A stretch of DNA of 15,028 bases from Deferribacteres bacterium (GTDB lineage Bacteria > Thermosulfidibacterota > Thermosulfidibacteria > Thermosulfidibacterales > Thermosulfidibacteraceae): positions 1 through 15,028 of the forward strand of contig JAADEW010000071.1 of assembly GCA_013153205.1 (NCBI GenBank). Reading direction: 5' to 3'. The translations under genes were made by a program, and so were the position numbers. This document shows, one piece after another, positions 6,770-13,580 of the stretch (within the stretch, counting starts at the first letter, position 1; each line of letters begins with the position of its first letter). The notes under the pieces are model-generated. The model saw only the letters and a list, made by a program, of their open reading frames with translations. It did no database searches and was not told where the DNA came from.

Positions 6770-7841
6770 CCTCGTCCTCCAGTCTTTTTCCTTTAAAGGT
6801 TATGTATTTGACACTTTTTGAATAAAAGGGCAAAACCTTCCGCACACTCCACCTGTCAAGCTCGCCTTTCCTCCTCAGACTGATTATTCTTTTTGCAGTT
6901 TTAGGACCTATTCCCGGCACCTTTATAAGCTCTTCAAAGTCGGAACGGGCAAGGTCAACGGGGAACACTTCCGGGTTTTTCCTCGCCCAGAACTCCTTGG
7001 GGTCAAGCTTTAAATCCATGTTGCCGTCAGCTTTAACCAGCTCCTCTCCCTTAAAGCCGTAGCCCCTTATGAGATACTCCGCCTGATAAAGCCGGTGTTC
7101 CCTGAGCCTTCTTCCCGGAGGAAGCCCTTCAAAGGGGGTATCCGGGATAGGCTCAAAGGCTTTGAAATAGGCTCTCTTCAGCCCCCACGAGGAAAGCATC
7201 TCAACCGTTTTGAGATAATCAATATCCCTGTCTTTCCGGTAATCAACGATGAACTGGGTGGTGAAGGAGCTCAACTTTTTGAGAAGCGAAACAGCATAGT
7301 TAAAATCCTTGTTTCCGGTGAGATGAGAAAGAAGAGCACCGCTTGGAGCCTCAAGGTTGTAGGAAAGCCTGCTGGCAAATCGGCTGTAAAACTTGACCGC
7401 ATCAAACCCCACACCGGGCAGAACCTTCAGGTGAATGTATCCTCTGAACCCTCGCTTTCTCAGTAGCCTAACCACCTCTCCCATTCTGACGAAGGTCTCC
7501 TCCGGAGAACAACCCACACCGGAAGAAAGGAATATCCCCTTTATTGCACCTTTAGCGAAAAGCTTCTCCGTAATCCTCACCAGCTCAAAAACATCAAAGG
7601 AGACCCTTTTTACCCTGTCTCTTCCCGCCCTGTTGGAGCAGTAATTGCAGTCGTAAAAGCAGACATTGGTGAAAAGCACCTTCAACAAGGGAAATTTCCC
7701 GGAAGGGGTGCGGGCAAAGTATATCCCCGGTATGCCTACATTTATCTCGCTTTCATCCCAGCGGGAGCAGACATCGTATTTTGCGTGGACCCCCAGTATA
7801 ACCAGCTTTTCCCAGATATCAACAGCCTTTTTTACGAGCAT
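6720..7841 (-). CDS. Putative DNA modification/repair radical SAM protein with helix-hairpin-helix
   Basis: A 373-residue radical SAM protein of the family often found with a uracil-DNA-glycosylase-like partner (the rSAM/UDG-linked family). It begins with the family sequence KLVILGVHAKYDVC (residues 12-25), then VLFTNVCFYDCNYCSNR with cluster Cys61, Cys65 and Cys68. GIFLSSGVGCSPEET lies at about 102-116 and YIHLKVLPG at 135-143. KAFEPIPDTPFEG at about 227-239 is also characteristic. A helix-hairpin-helix, VPGIGPKTAKRIISLR, is at 308-323 and is the type that binds DNA backbone. The reaction has not been established for the family. The usual partner gene is not adjacent here. The ATG overlaps the hisH stop (TAATG). 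The last 16 codons overlap the start of the DUF89 gene. Confidence 0.9.
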   Translation of the reverse strand: MLVKKAVDIWEKLVILGVHAKYDVCSRWDESEINVGIPGIYFARTPSGKFPLLKVLFTNVCFYDCNYCSNRAGRDRVKRVSFDVFELVRITEKLFAKGAIKGIFLSSGVGCSPEETFVRMGEVVRLLRKRGFRGYIHLKVLPGVGFDAVKFYSRFASRLSYNLEAPSGALLSHLTGNKDFNYAVSLLKKLSSFTTQFIVDYRKDRDIDYLKTVEMLSSWGLKRAYFKAFEPIPDTPFEGLPPGRRLREHRLYQAEYLIRGYGFKGEELVKADGNMDLKLDPKEFWARKNPEVFPVDLARSDFEELIKVPGIGPKTAKRIISLRRKGELDRWSVRKVLPFYSKSVKYITFKGKRLEDEDGDSLRMLPLFSQAGS

Positions 7842-8446
7842 TAAATCTTCAGCTTAGCAAAGTTATCAAGGAACCTAAGCCCTACCTTCTGGCTCTTTTC
7901 GGGATGGAACTGGGTGGCGAAAATGTTCTCGTAATTTATCATTGACACGAAATCCAGCCCGTAATCGGTAAGGGTGGATACCACATCTTCACTTTCCGGA
8001 GCAACATAATAGGAGTGCACAAAGTAGAAATAGCTGTTGTCAGGAACACCCGAAAGCAGGGGATTCTCCCTCACAATCCTCACGGTGTTCCACCCCATGT
8101 GAGGAACCTTAAGACCTCTGGGAAATCTTTTAACCCTCCCGGGTATAACGTCAAGCCCCTTTACCGGTCCATACTCCTCGCTCTCAGAAAAAAGAAGCTG
8201 TAGCCCCAGACAAATTCCCAGAAAAGGCTTTCCGCTTCTTATAAAGTCCAGAACGGCTTCTTTCAGACCATACGAGCTGAGGTTGTCCATACAGTCTCCA
8301 AAAGCTCCCACACCGGGCAGAACAAGCTTATCCGCCTTTACAACCTCCTCCGGGTCAGAGGAAACCTTGGTGGCGTAACCGAGCTTTTGGAGAGCCTTTT
8401 CAACGCTTCTTAAATTGCCCCTCCCGTAATCCACAACTACTATCAT
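7841..8446 (-). CDS. hisH: Imidazole glycerol phosphate synthase, glutaminase subunit
   Basis: A 201-residue class I glutamine amidotransferase. It releases ammonia from glutamine for HisF, in the fifth step of histidine biosynthesis, which also feeds AICAR to purine synthesis. The start IVVVDYGRGNLRSVEKAL is typical of HisH. The oxyanion strand is LVLPGVGAFGD. The nucleophile is Cys79 in GICLGLQLLF, and the other triad members are His181 and Glu183 in FATQFHPEKSQ. HMGWN at 116-120 is also HisH-specific. Length is normal. The ATG overlaps the hisB stop (ATGA) with GGGAG in the last hisB codons as ribosome site. Its partner hisF is not in the window. Confidence 0.96.
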   Translation of the reverse strand: MIVVVDYGRGNLRSVEKALQKLGYATKVSSDPEEVVKADKLVLPGVGAFGDCMDNLSSYGLKEAVLDFIRSGKPFLGICLGLQLLFSESEEYGPVKGLDVIPGRVKRFPRGLKVPHMGWNTVRIVRENPLLSGVPDNSYFYFVHSYYVAPESEDVVSTLTDYGLDFVSMINYENIFATQFHPEKSQKVGLRFLDNFAKLKI

Positions 8447-9021
8447 AGCACTCCCTTGGTGCTGGGTATATCATCGCCTTCAACGGAAACAGCCTCTCTC
8501 AGCGCACGGGCTACCGCTTTGAAGGCGGCTTCAATGGTGTGGTGCAGGTTTTTCCCCGCAAGAATCCTCATGTGAAGGGTTATCCCCGCCTCACGGGAAA
8601 AGGCTATAAAAAACTCCTCAACGAGCTCCGCCGGAAAATCTCCCACCGCATAACCGGGAAAGACACCGTCCAGAAAGAAGCCGCCCCTTCCCGATATATC
8701 CACAGCGGCCATAACGAGAGCCTCGTCCATAGGCACAACGGCGTCTCCAAACCTTCTTATACCCCTTTTATCGCCCAGAGCCTCGGAAAACGCCCTTCCC
8801 AGAACGATACCCGTATCCTCAACGGTGTGGTGGGCATCAACCTCCTTATCCCCCCTTGCCTCCACCACAAGGTCAAACCCCGCATGTTTGGCAAAGGCTT
8901 CAAGCATGTGGTTGAAAAAACCCGAAACGGTGAAGCCCTCAAAGGAGCCTTTGCCGTCAAGCTCAATCTCTACCTTTATATCCGTCTCTCTGGTCTTTCT
9001 GGCTATTTCTGCTCTTCGCAT
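8443..9021 (-). CDS. hisB: Imidazoleglycerol-phosphate dehydratase
   Basis: A 192-residue mono-functional HisB, which dehydrates imidazole glycerol phosphate to imidazole acetol phosphate using manganese. Its metal-binding and family motifs are all present: GFFNHML at 34-40, VDAHHTVEDTGIVLG at 61-75, RFGDAVVPMDEAL at 90-102, NLHHTIEAAFKA at 158-169, and the C-terminal DDIPSTKG at 183-190. There is no fused HAD phosphatase domain as in enterobacterial HisB. The ATG lies 19 bp inside the phasin-like gene. It is paired with hisH, but hisA, hisF, hisC, hisD and hisG are not in the window, so the pathway genes are scattered or lie elsewhere. Confidence 0.97.
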   Translation of the reverse strand: MRRAEIARKTRETDIKVEIELDGKGSFEGFTVSGFFNHMLEAFAKHAGFDLVVEARGDKEVDAHHTVEDTGIVLGRAFSEALGDKRGIRRFGDAVVPMDEALVMAAVDISGRGGFFLDGVFPGYAVGDFPAELVEEFFIAFSREAGITLHMRILAGKNLHHTIEAAFKAVARALREAVSVEGDDIPSTKGVL

Positions 9022-9314
9022 GACTTTTCTCTCAGCAAGCGTTTTATCTCTTCTATTTCGCGTTTTATCTCCATGATGTCCCTTTTTCTCGGAACATCAA
9101 GCTCTTTCAGCAATCTGTCAACCAAGAGGGAACTTTTCTTCTCAAGGGTGGCAAAAAGCGGCTTTTCTTTTACTTCAGAGAGCTTCTCTTTAAGCTCTCT
9201 CTCCTTTTCCTTACCCCTGTCAATCAGTGTATCCGTAATCTCTTTCAGTCTTTCCTCAACCACAGCGGCAAGCCCAAGAGGTATCAAGAAGAGCTCCTCC
9301 CACTGCCTTTTCAT
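9003..9314 (-). CDS. Phasin-like coiled-coil protein, first gene of the run
   Basis: A 103-residue protein. Residues 6-18 (EELFLIPLGLAAV) are a short hydrophobic helix, followed by VEERLKEITDTLIDRGKEKERELKE and then charged heptad-like helices to the end. This layout matches the small phasin-like family once named polyhydroxyalkanoate synthesis regulator (COG3937), in which a short apolar start precedes a long amphipathic coil. No catalytic motif is visible. No PHA synthase is nearby, so a role in storage granules is not supported, and the function is unknown. The ATG at 9314 has AGAGGTG at a spacing of about 6. It heads the twelve-gene minus-strand run and overlaps hisB by 19 bp. Confidence 0.75.
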   Translation of the reverse strand: MKRQWEELFLIPLGLAAVVEERLKEITDTLIDRGKEKERELKEKLSEVKEKPLFATLEKKSSLLVDRLLKELDVPRKRDIMEIKREIEEIKRLLREKSCEEQK

Positions 9315-9326
9315 AACCGCACCTCT

Positions 9327-9356
9327 TTAACACAAAGATGTTTTACGGTATGTAAT
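9327..9356 (+). promoter_or_regulatory. Candidate promoter for the glycosyltransferase gene, leaderless type
   Basis: TTAACA (9327-9332) and TGTAAT (9351-9356) are separated by 18 nt, and each matches the sigma70 consensus at five of six positions. Only 7 nt separate the -10 box from the ATG at 9364, so transcription should start at or next to the start codon. No Shine-Dalgarno sequence precedes the ATG, which agrees with a leaderless mRNA. Confidence 0.5.
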
Positions 9357-9382
9357 TTTAGTCATGATAGCAGAAAATTACA
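9351..9382. repeat. Perfect 9-bp inverted repeat in the divergent promoter region (operator candidate)
   Basis: TGTAATTTT at 9351-9359 and AAAATTACA at 9374-9382 are perfect inverted repeats with a 14-nt spacer, centre to centre 23 bp, about two helical turns. The left arm contains the -10 of the plus promoter and much of the minus -10. The right arm overlaps the -35 of the minus promoter. The glycosyltransferase ATG (9364) lies in the spacer. A dimeric regulator here could control both directions. The arms are AT-rich, so chance is possible. Confidence 0.5.
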
Positions 9383-9383
9383 A
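9355..9383 (-). promoter_or_regulatory. Candidate sigma70-type promoter for the minus-strand run
   Basis: On the minus strand, TTGTAA (9383-9378) and TAAAAT (9360-9355) are separated by 17 nt. The -10 matches TATAAT at five of six positions and the -35 matches TTGACA at four. The predicted start near 9348 gives a leader of about 33 nt that carries the ribosome site. The -10 overlaps that of the divergent promoter by 2 bp. Read by eye; not verified. Confidence 0.45.
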
Positions 9384-10914
9384 GAAAATAATACATCTCC
9401 TCCTCCTTACCGCAATCTTCGCCGCCGTAATATTACCAACAATGGGCAGGGTAAGCCTCTGGGAAATTGACGAAGGCAGATATCTCGTGTGCGCTCAGAA
9501 CGCTATAGACAAGGGCAGGTGGATTATACCGGAATACAACGGAAGACCGAGAATCGCCAAACCGCCCCTTATGGTCTGGCTGGTTGCCGCAAGCTCCGTG
9601 CTTTTCAACCACGGGAAGGTGAACGAGTTCACCGCAAGGCTTCCCTCAGCAGTGGCGGCGTTTTTAACCGTTTTGCTCCTTTATCTCTTCATCTACAACA
9701 GGCTGAAAGACCCGGACACCGCTTTTTTCTCTGCTTTTGTGCTTTTGACCAGCTATCTTTTCGTTAAACAGGCAAGATTCGCAATAACCGACATGGTGCT
9801 CCTCTTTTTCGTAACATCGTCAATCTTTGCGTTAATCAACGGCTTTGAACAGGAAAAAAGGTGGTCCGTTATTGGCGGATTCATACTGATGGGCTTTGGC
9901 TTTATGGACAAGGGGCCTGTGGCTTTCGTAATACCTTCCTGTGTGGTTCTGCTTTACCTTTATTCAAGGCAGATTCTGACCGACAGCCTCAAAAAAAGGG
10001 AGACCCTTATAGGTTTTCTGCTCTTTCTCGCCATCTCTGTGTGGTGGCCCCTTTACGTGGGCAAGCCCTACTGGGAAAAGTTTATAATCGGCTCCAATGT
10101 AAAGCGTTTCGCATATAATCCGAGCTGGCGGACATCCATGTTCTTCTATCTCTTCAATTTTCCGGCAAACTTTTTCGTATGGTCAGCCTTTATCCCGGTG
10201 GTATTCCACCTGATAAAGAGAAAGACTCCGGACGAGCTTTCTCTCTTTTTCATATGGTTCTGCTTCGTATTTGTTCTCTTTTCCATATCCGACACCAAAA
10301 GGTCTTCCTACATACTTCCGCTTTACCCTGCCGCTGCCGCTATAACCGGATGGGCTTTAAACAGGCTCAAGCCGCTGGAAAACAGGCTCACCGAATTTGA
10401 AAGGACATGCCGAATCTCTAAAACTCTCCTCTTCACAAGCCTTGCGGCAATAGGCGTCTCAGGATTCGGGAAAATTCTGCTGAAAACCTTCAGCCTGGAT
10501 TGGCTTTTCACAATCCTTGCGGTTTCCGCCGTCTATGCCTTTATCCTTTACATTTTGCGGGAAAAGACCGTGAAGCTCTTTTTGAGTGCGGCTTTAGGCT
10601 TTGCCCTCATCTACACCAATGTTTACCAGCCTCTTGCGGACAAAGCCTTCCACTCCCCAAAATATTGTAGCAGTATGATAAAAGAAGCCGTCAAAGATGG
10701 GCCTTTGTTCGTTTACGGCTCCATCAGGGCTAACGAGCTTTTCTATATAAACAGAGAGATACACAAGCTGGATTTATCCGAAAAAGCCCGCACAAAAGGC
10801 GTCTATGTTTATACCAGAAAACCCCGCAAGTTTGAAAAAAGGTTCCCCCATGCGGAAAAAATCCTCTGCTGTTCCTACCAGAAAGAGACCCTGTGTCTTT
10901 ACAAATTGAAGTAA
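9364..10914 (+). CDS. ArnT-like membrane glycosyltransferase (GT39/GT83, PMT family)
   Basis: A 516-residue multi-spanning protein with about a dozen hydrophobic segments, starting with residues 9-27. The first outside loop has SLWEIDEGRYL (Asp36, Glu37, Arg39), followed by YNGRPRIAKPPLMVW with KPPL at 66-69, the core signature of ArnT and dolichyl-mannosyltransferase-like enzymes. QARFAITDMVLLFF near 136-149 carries the second acidic site, and SDTKRSSYILPLYPAAAA near 307-324 is the later conserved loop. The last 75 residues form a soluble tail. Such enzymes move a sugar from a polyprenyl-phosphate carrier to lipid A, a glycolipid or a protein on the outer face of the inner membrane. The acceptor is not predictable; aminoarabinose transfer is not implied, since no arn genes are present. 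The gene stands alone ahead of a secreted protease and has no ribosome site. Confidence 0.88.
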   Translation: MIAENYKKIIHLLLLTAIFAAVILPTMGRVSLWEIDEGRYLVCAQNAIDKGRWIIPEYNGRPRIAKPPLMVWLVAASSVLFNHGKVNEFTARLPSAVAAFLTVLLLYLFIYNRLKDPDTAFFSAFVLLTSYLFVKQARFAITDMVLLFFVTSSIFALINGFEQEKRWSVIGGFILMGFGFMDKGPVAFVIPSCVVLLYLYSRQILTDSLKKRETLIGFLLFLAISVWWPLYVGKPYWEKFIIGSNVKRFAYNPSWRTSMFFYLFNFPANFFVWSAFIPVVFHLIKRKTPDELSLFFIWFCFVFVLFSISDTKRSSYILPLYPAAAAITGWALNRLKPLENRLTEFERTCRISKTLLFTSLAAIGVSGFGKILLKTFSLDWLFTILAVSAVYAFILYILREKTVKLFLSAALGFALIYTNVYQPLADKAFHSPKYCSSMIKEAVKDGPLFVYGSIRANELFYINREIHKLDLSEKARTKGVYVYTRKPRKFEKRFPHAEKILCCSYQKETLCLYKLK

Positions 10915-10926
10915 GGCGATTTTAAT
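10898..10926 (+). promoter_or_regulatory. Candidate promoter for the secreted protease gene, leaderless type
   Basis: TTTACA (10898-10903) and TTTAAT (10921-10926) are separated by exactly 17 nt, each matching the sigma70 consensus at five of six positions. The element overlaps the end of the glycosyltransferase gene. Only 6 nt separate the -10 from the ATG at 10933, so the transcript would begin at the start codon. AGG at 10929-10931 is too close to the ATG to act as a ribosome site. Confidence 0.5.
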
Positions 10927-10932
10927 TTAGGT

Positions 10933-12372
10933 ATGAAAAGGTTTCTGGCAATTGCCATTTTTATACTGTCCCTTTGGGGCAGTGCATCGGGCTTTTCAGA
11001 CATAAAAGGCAGGATTGTTCTGCTCCCTAAAGACCCTACCGTAAAAGCCCTCACCTTTTACAAAAGCTCGGCGGTGCCAAGCTACAGATATTCCATGGAT
11101 TTGGGAGAGATAAGCCCGGAATACGCAGGCTACACCGTAAGATGGAATCCACAGACCACGGTAAATGTGTATGTAAACTACGATGCAAGCGATGCCTTTA
11201 TAGAGATTCTCAAAAGGGCAATTAAAATATGGAATTCCGTGATATCAGCCAAACTGGTATATGCAGGAAAGCGTGATACAAAATCGGTGGCGGAAAAGTT
11301 TATAAACAGGGACACAAATGTAGAAGAGGCTATCTATGTGGTGGAAGACAGCTCCCACGAGTATCTAAGCAAGATATGCGGAGACGAAGATAACCTTGCC
11401 GGATGCTCCGCCCCCCTTTACCTATGCATGTCAGATAAAGCAACATCATGCCACATAGCTTACAATATTATGGTTGTGGAAAATTACGAAAGCGGAGGCA
11501 CCCTGAAAGACTGGAGCATAAAAAAGGAAGCCTACTTTCTGCACTATCTGCTTCACGAGCTGGGCCACTCTCTGGGATTGGGGCATCCCTTTGAATACAG
11601 CGGCGAGCTTTACACCCCTTCAGTTATGAGCTACAGCCAGTATAAAGCCACCTTATACCCGTCTTTAGACGACATAGACGTTATTGAACACCTTTACGGA
11701 GAAAAGACCGACCGGGGAGAGCCGATATTTATAACCACATACTACACCCCAAGCTTTCCACCGGAATTCAAGGTGAAAGACTCCATGTGGTGGCAGGACC
11801 TATACGGTGAAGTCTTCTGCATAAACGGCGGGGTATATCCATACGAAGTCACGGGAGCAACCCTCGTTGAACGGGACGGAAACGCATTCTGCTATAAATA
11901 CGAAAACGGTGCTCACATCACCATAAAGAGCAGGGACGGACAGGTGGTCTCCACCGTTCTGAACAGGGCAAACATCGTTCCCGGGCTAAATCCCTACATC
12001 CCCGTATCGTTAGGGAAAGGATACTGTAGAGAAAACAATGAAGCCTTTGTTCCTTACTCTTACAGGATAGCCCTTGTTCCCGAGATAGAAATTCCTGCGG
12101 AAGACCTGAAAAAGTATCTCTTTTTCTACTGGGCGGTAACTGACGAAAAGGGAAGGGTTCTTCTCGTTGAAAAGCTGGGAGAGACACCGCCCAACTCTTT
12201 AGGGGGCACACTTATCAAGTATTACATCATTCCGGACTATCTGTATGTAAACGGGCTGTCAGGCTGTTTCTACATTTACATCGGATACTTCACGGACCGG
12301 GACGACCTCTCCAGCCTTGAGAACCTGAGATGCGGCTACTGGAAAGTCTGTTTTGAAGGTTACCCGCCTTGA
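10933..12372 (+). CDS. Secreted metzincin-type zinc metalloprotease
   Basis: A 479-residue protein with a signal peptide (MKRFLAIAIFILSLWGSASG, cleavage near residue 20). TVRWNPQTTVNVYVN (68-82), followed by AIKIWNSV (96-103), matches the matrixin-like N-terminal strand and helix. The zinc site HELGHSLGLGH at 208-218 has His208, His212, His218 and catalytic Glu209. The Met-turn is VMSY with Met232, followed by DDIDVIEHLYG, typical of matrixin-type (M10-like) domains. The catalytic part therefore ends near 257. Residues 260-479 match nothing I recognise and hold six of the ten Cys residues (296, 320, 365, 445, 467, 473); the other four (149, 158, 165, 173) lie in the catalytic domain. An even Cys count in a secreted protein suggests disulfides. 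No pro-domain Cys switch is visible. It may be a type II secretion substrate of the convergent genes, which is inference. Confidence 0.88.
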   Translation: MKRFLAIAIFILSLWGSASGFSDIKGRIVLLPKDPTVKALTFYKSSAVPSYRYSMDLGEISPEYAGYTVRWNPQTTVNVYVNYDASDAFIEILKRAIKIWNSVISAKLVYAGKRDTKSVAEKFINRDTNVEEAIYVVEDSSHEYLSKICGDEDNLAGCSAPLYLCMSDKATSCHIAYNIMVVENYESGGTLKDWSIKKEAYFLHYLLHELGHSLGLGHPFEYSGELYTPSVMSYSQYKATLYPSLDDIDVIEHLYGEKTDRGEPIFITTYYTPSFPPEFKVKDSMWWQDLYGEVFCINGGVYPYEVTGATLVERDGNAFCYKYENGAHITIKSRDGQVVSTVLNRANIVPGLNPYIPVSLGKGYCRENNEAFVPYSYRIALVPEIEIPAEDLKKYLFFYWAVTDEKGRVLLVEKLGETPPNSLGGTLIKYYIIPDYLYVNGLSGCFYIYIGYFTDRDDLSSLENLRCGYWKVCFEGYPP

Positions 12373-12374
12373 GT

Positions 12375-13580
12375 TCAGAAAACCATCTCGTTGATGCTGA
12401 ATATGGCAACAAGCATGGACACGATTATGGACCCCACCAGAAGTCCCATAACTATGATGGTAGCAGGCTCAACCAGAGAGACCAGCCTCTTTAAGGTATC
12501 CTCCACATCACGCTCAAGCATATCCGCCGCTTTCAGGAGCATCTCAGGAAGCTCTCCGGACTCCTCTCCTATGCTCACCATACTTACGAGAACCGGGTGC
12601 CAGCCGGTTTTCTGAGCCATCAGCAGGTTTGCAAGCTTATCCCCCTCCCTTATTCCTATATACAGAAGCTCTATGTTTCTCTTTATTATCTCGTTGGCCA
12701 CTATCTCCTTGGATATAAGCAAAGCCTGCAGGATTGAAACTCCGTTCTTCAAAAGCGTGCCGAAAGTTCGCGAAAACCTCGCATTCTCCAGTTTTATGAC
12801 GAACTCTTTCAGCAAAGGTGTCTTCAAAATCTTTTCGTCAAGCCACAGCTTACCCTCCGGAGTTTTCAGCTTAAATCTGAACAGAAGATAGAACAGCACA
12901 ACGAGAATCAGCCCCACCCACCAGAACTTTGCAACCATCTTTCCGGTGAATCCGGCTATCCTCAGGGGCAGAGGAGGCTTCAGATTCAGGGTGGCGAACA
13001 TGGTCTCAAACCTCGGCACCACGAAGATTATGAGCACCGCAAGGGAAAGCACGCTGACCCCAAAAAGCAGCACCGGATAGATGAGCGAGGATATGATGTT
13101 GTTTCTGAACTCGTAAAACCTCTGATAGTATCTTGCAAGCTCCGACATCACTTCACTGAGGGCACCGCTCGCCTCTCCCGCCTGAACAGCGTTTATGTAA
13201 AGCGGAGGAAATATTTTCTTATACCGGGCAAGGGCAAAGGAAAGAGAACTTCCCTCCTTCACTGCACGGAGTATCTCCCTCACCACCTCTCCCATGGGAG
13301 AGTCTCCCAGAATATCAGCGGTTATCCTCAAGGCTCTGTCCAGAGGAACACCAGCCTTTAACAGGGTGGCAAGCGATTGGGTAAAGATGAGGAAATCTTT
13401 GCTTTTTATCCTCTTACCCCATGAAAGGGAAAGGCTTATCTTCTTTCTCTCTTTTTTGATGACGAGAGGAAGGAAACCTCTTTTCTCAAGCTCTTCAACC
13501 ACCTCCTCTTTGCTCTGAGCCTCTATCTCACCCGCTACAACTTCCCCGGAATCAGAAAGAGCCTTGTAACTGAACCTCAT
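12375..13580 (-). CDS. Type II secretion/type IV pilus inner-membrane platform protein (GspF/PilC)
   Basis: A 401-residue platform protein, normal length for GspF. The N-terminal part has FSYKALSDSGEVVAGEIEA. Two repeated T2SSF domains follow, at about 60-190 and 262-395, each with the family helix: FTQSLATLLKAGVPLDRAL with YINAVQAGEASGAL, and FSRTFGTLLKNGVSILQAL with MVSIGEESGELPEML. Three membrane helices are visible at about 163-189, 218-236 and 372-396. It should sit in the inner membrane and couple the ATPase to pseudopilus assembly. Whether it serves a secreton or a pilus cannot be decided from this gene. The ATG overlaps the ATPase gene stop as ATGA, and the 3' end faces the protease gene with 2 bp between stops. 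Confidence 0.93.
   Translation of the reverse strand: MRFSYKALSDSGEVVAGEIEAQSKEEVVEELEKRGFLPLVIKKERKKISLSLSWGKRIKSKDFLIFTQSLATLLKAGVPLDRALRITADILGDSPMGEVVREILRAVKEGSSLSFALARYKKIFPPLYINAVQAGEASGALSEVMSELARYYQRFYEFRNNIISSLIYPVLLFGVSVLSLAVLIIFVVPRFETMFATLNLKPPLPLRIAGFTGKMVAKFWWVGLILVVLFYLLFRFKLKTPEGKLWLDEKILKTPLLKEFVIKLENARFSRTFGTLLKNGVSILQALLISKEIVANEIIKRNIELLYIGIREGDKLANLLMAQKTGWHPVLVSMVSIGEESGELPEMLLKAADMLERDVEDTLKRLVSLVEPATIIVMGLLVGSIIVSMLVAIFSINEMVF

Noticed and set aside
8539..9330. 263-codon open frame on the plus strand opposite hisB
   Set aside because: It is opposite a full-length HisB with all metal-binding motifs. The frame is Ser/Lys-rich with no motif and no start signal.
12357..12390. 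Hairpin AAGG-ttacccg-CCTT at the convergent stops, as a terminator
   Set aside because: The stem is only 4 bp with no stable extension and no run of T on either side.
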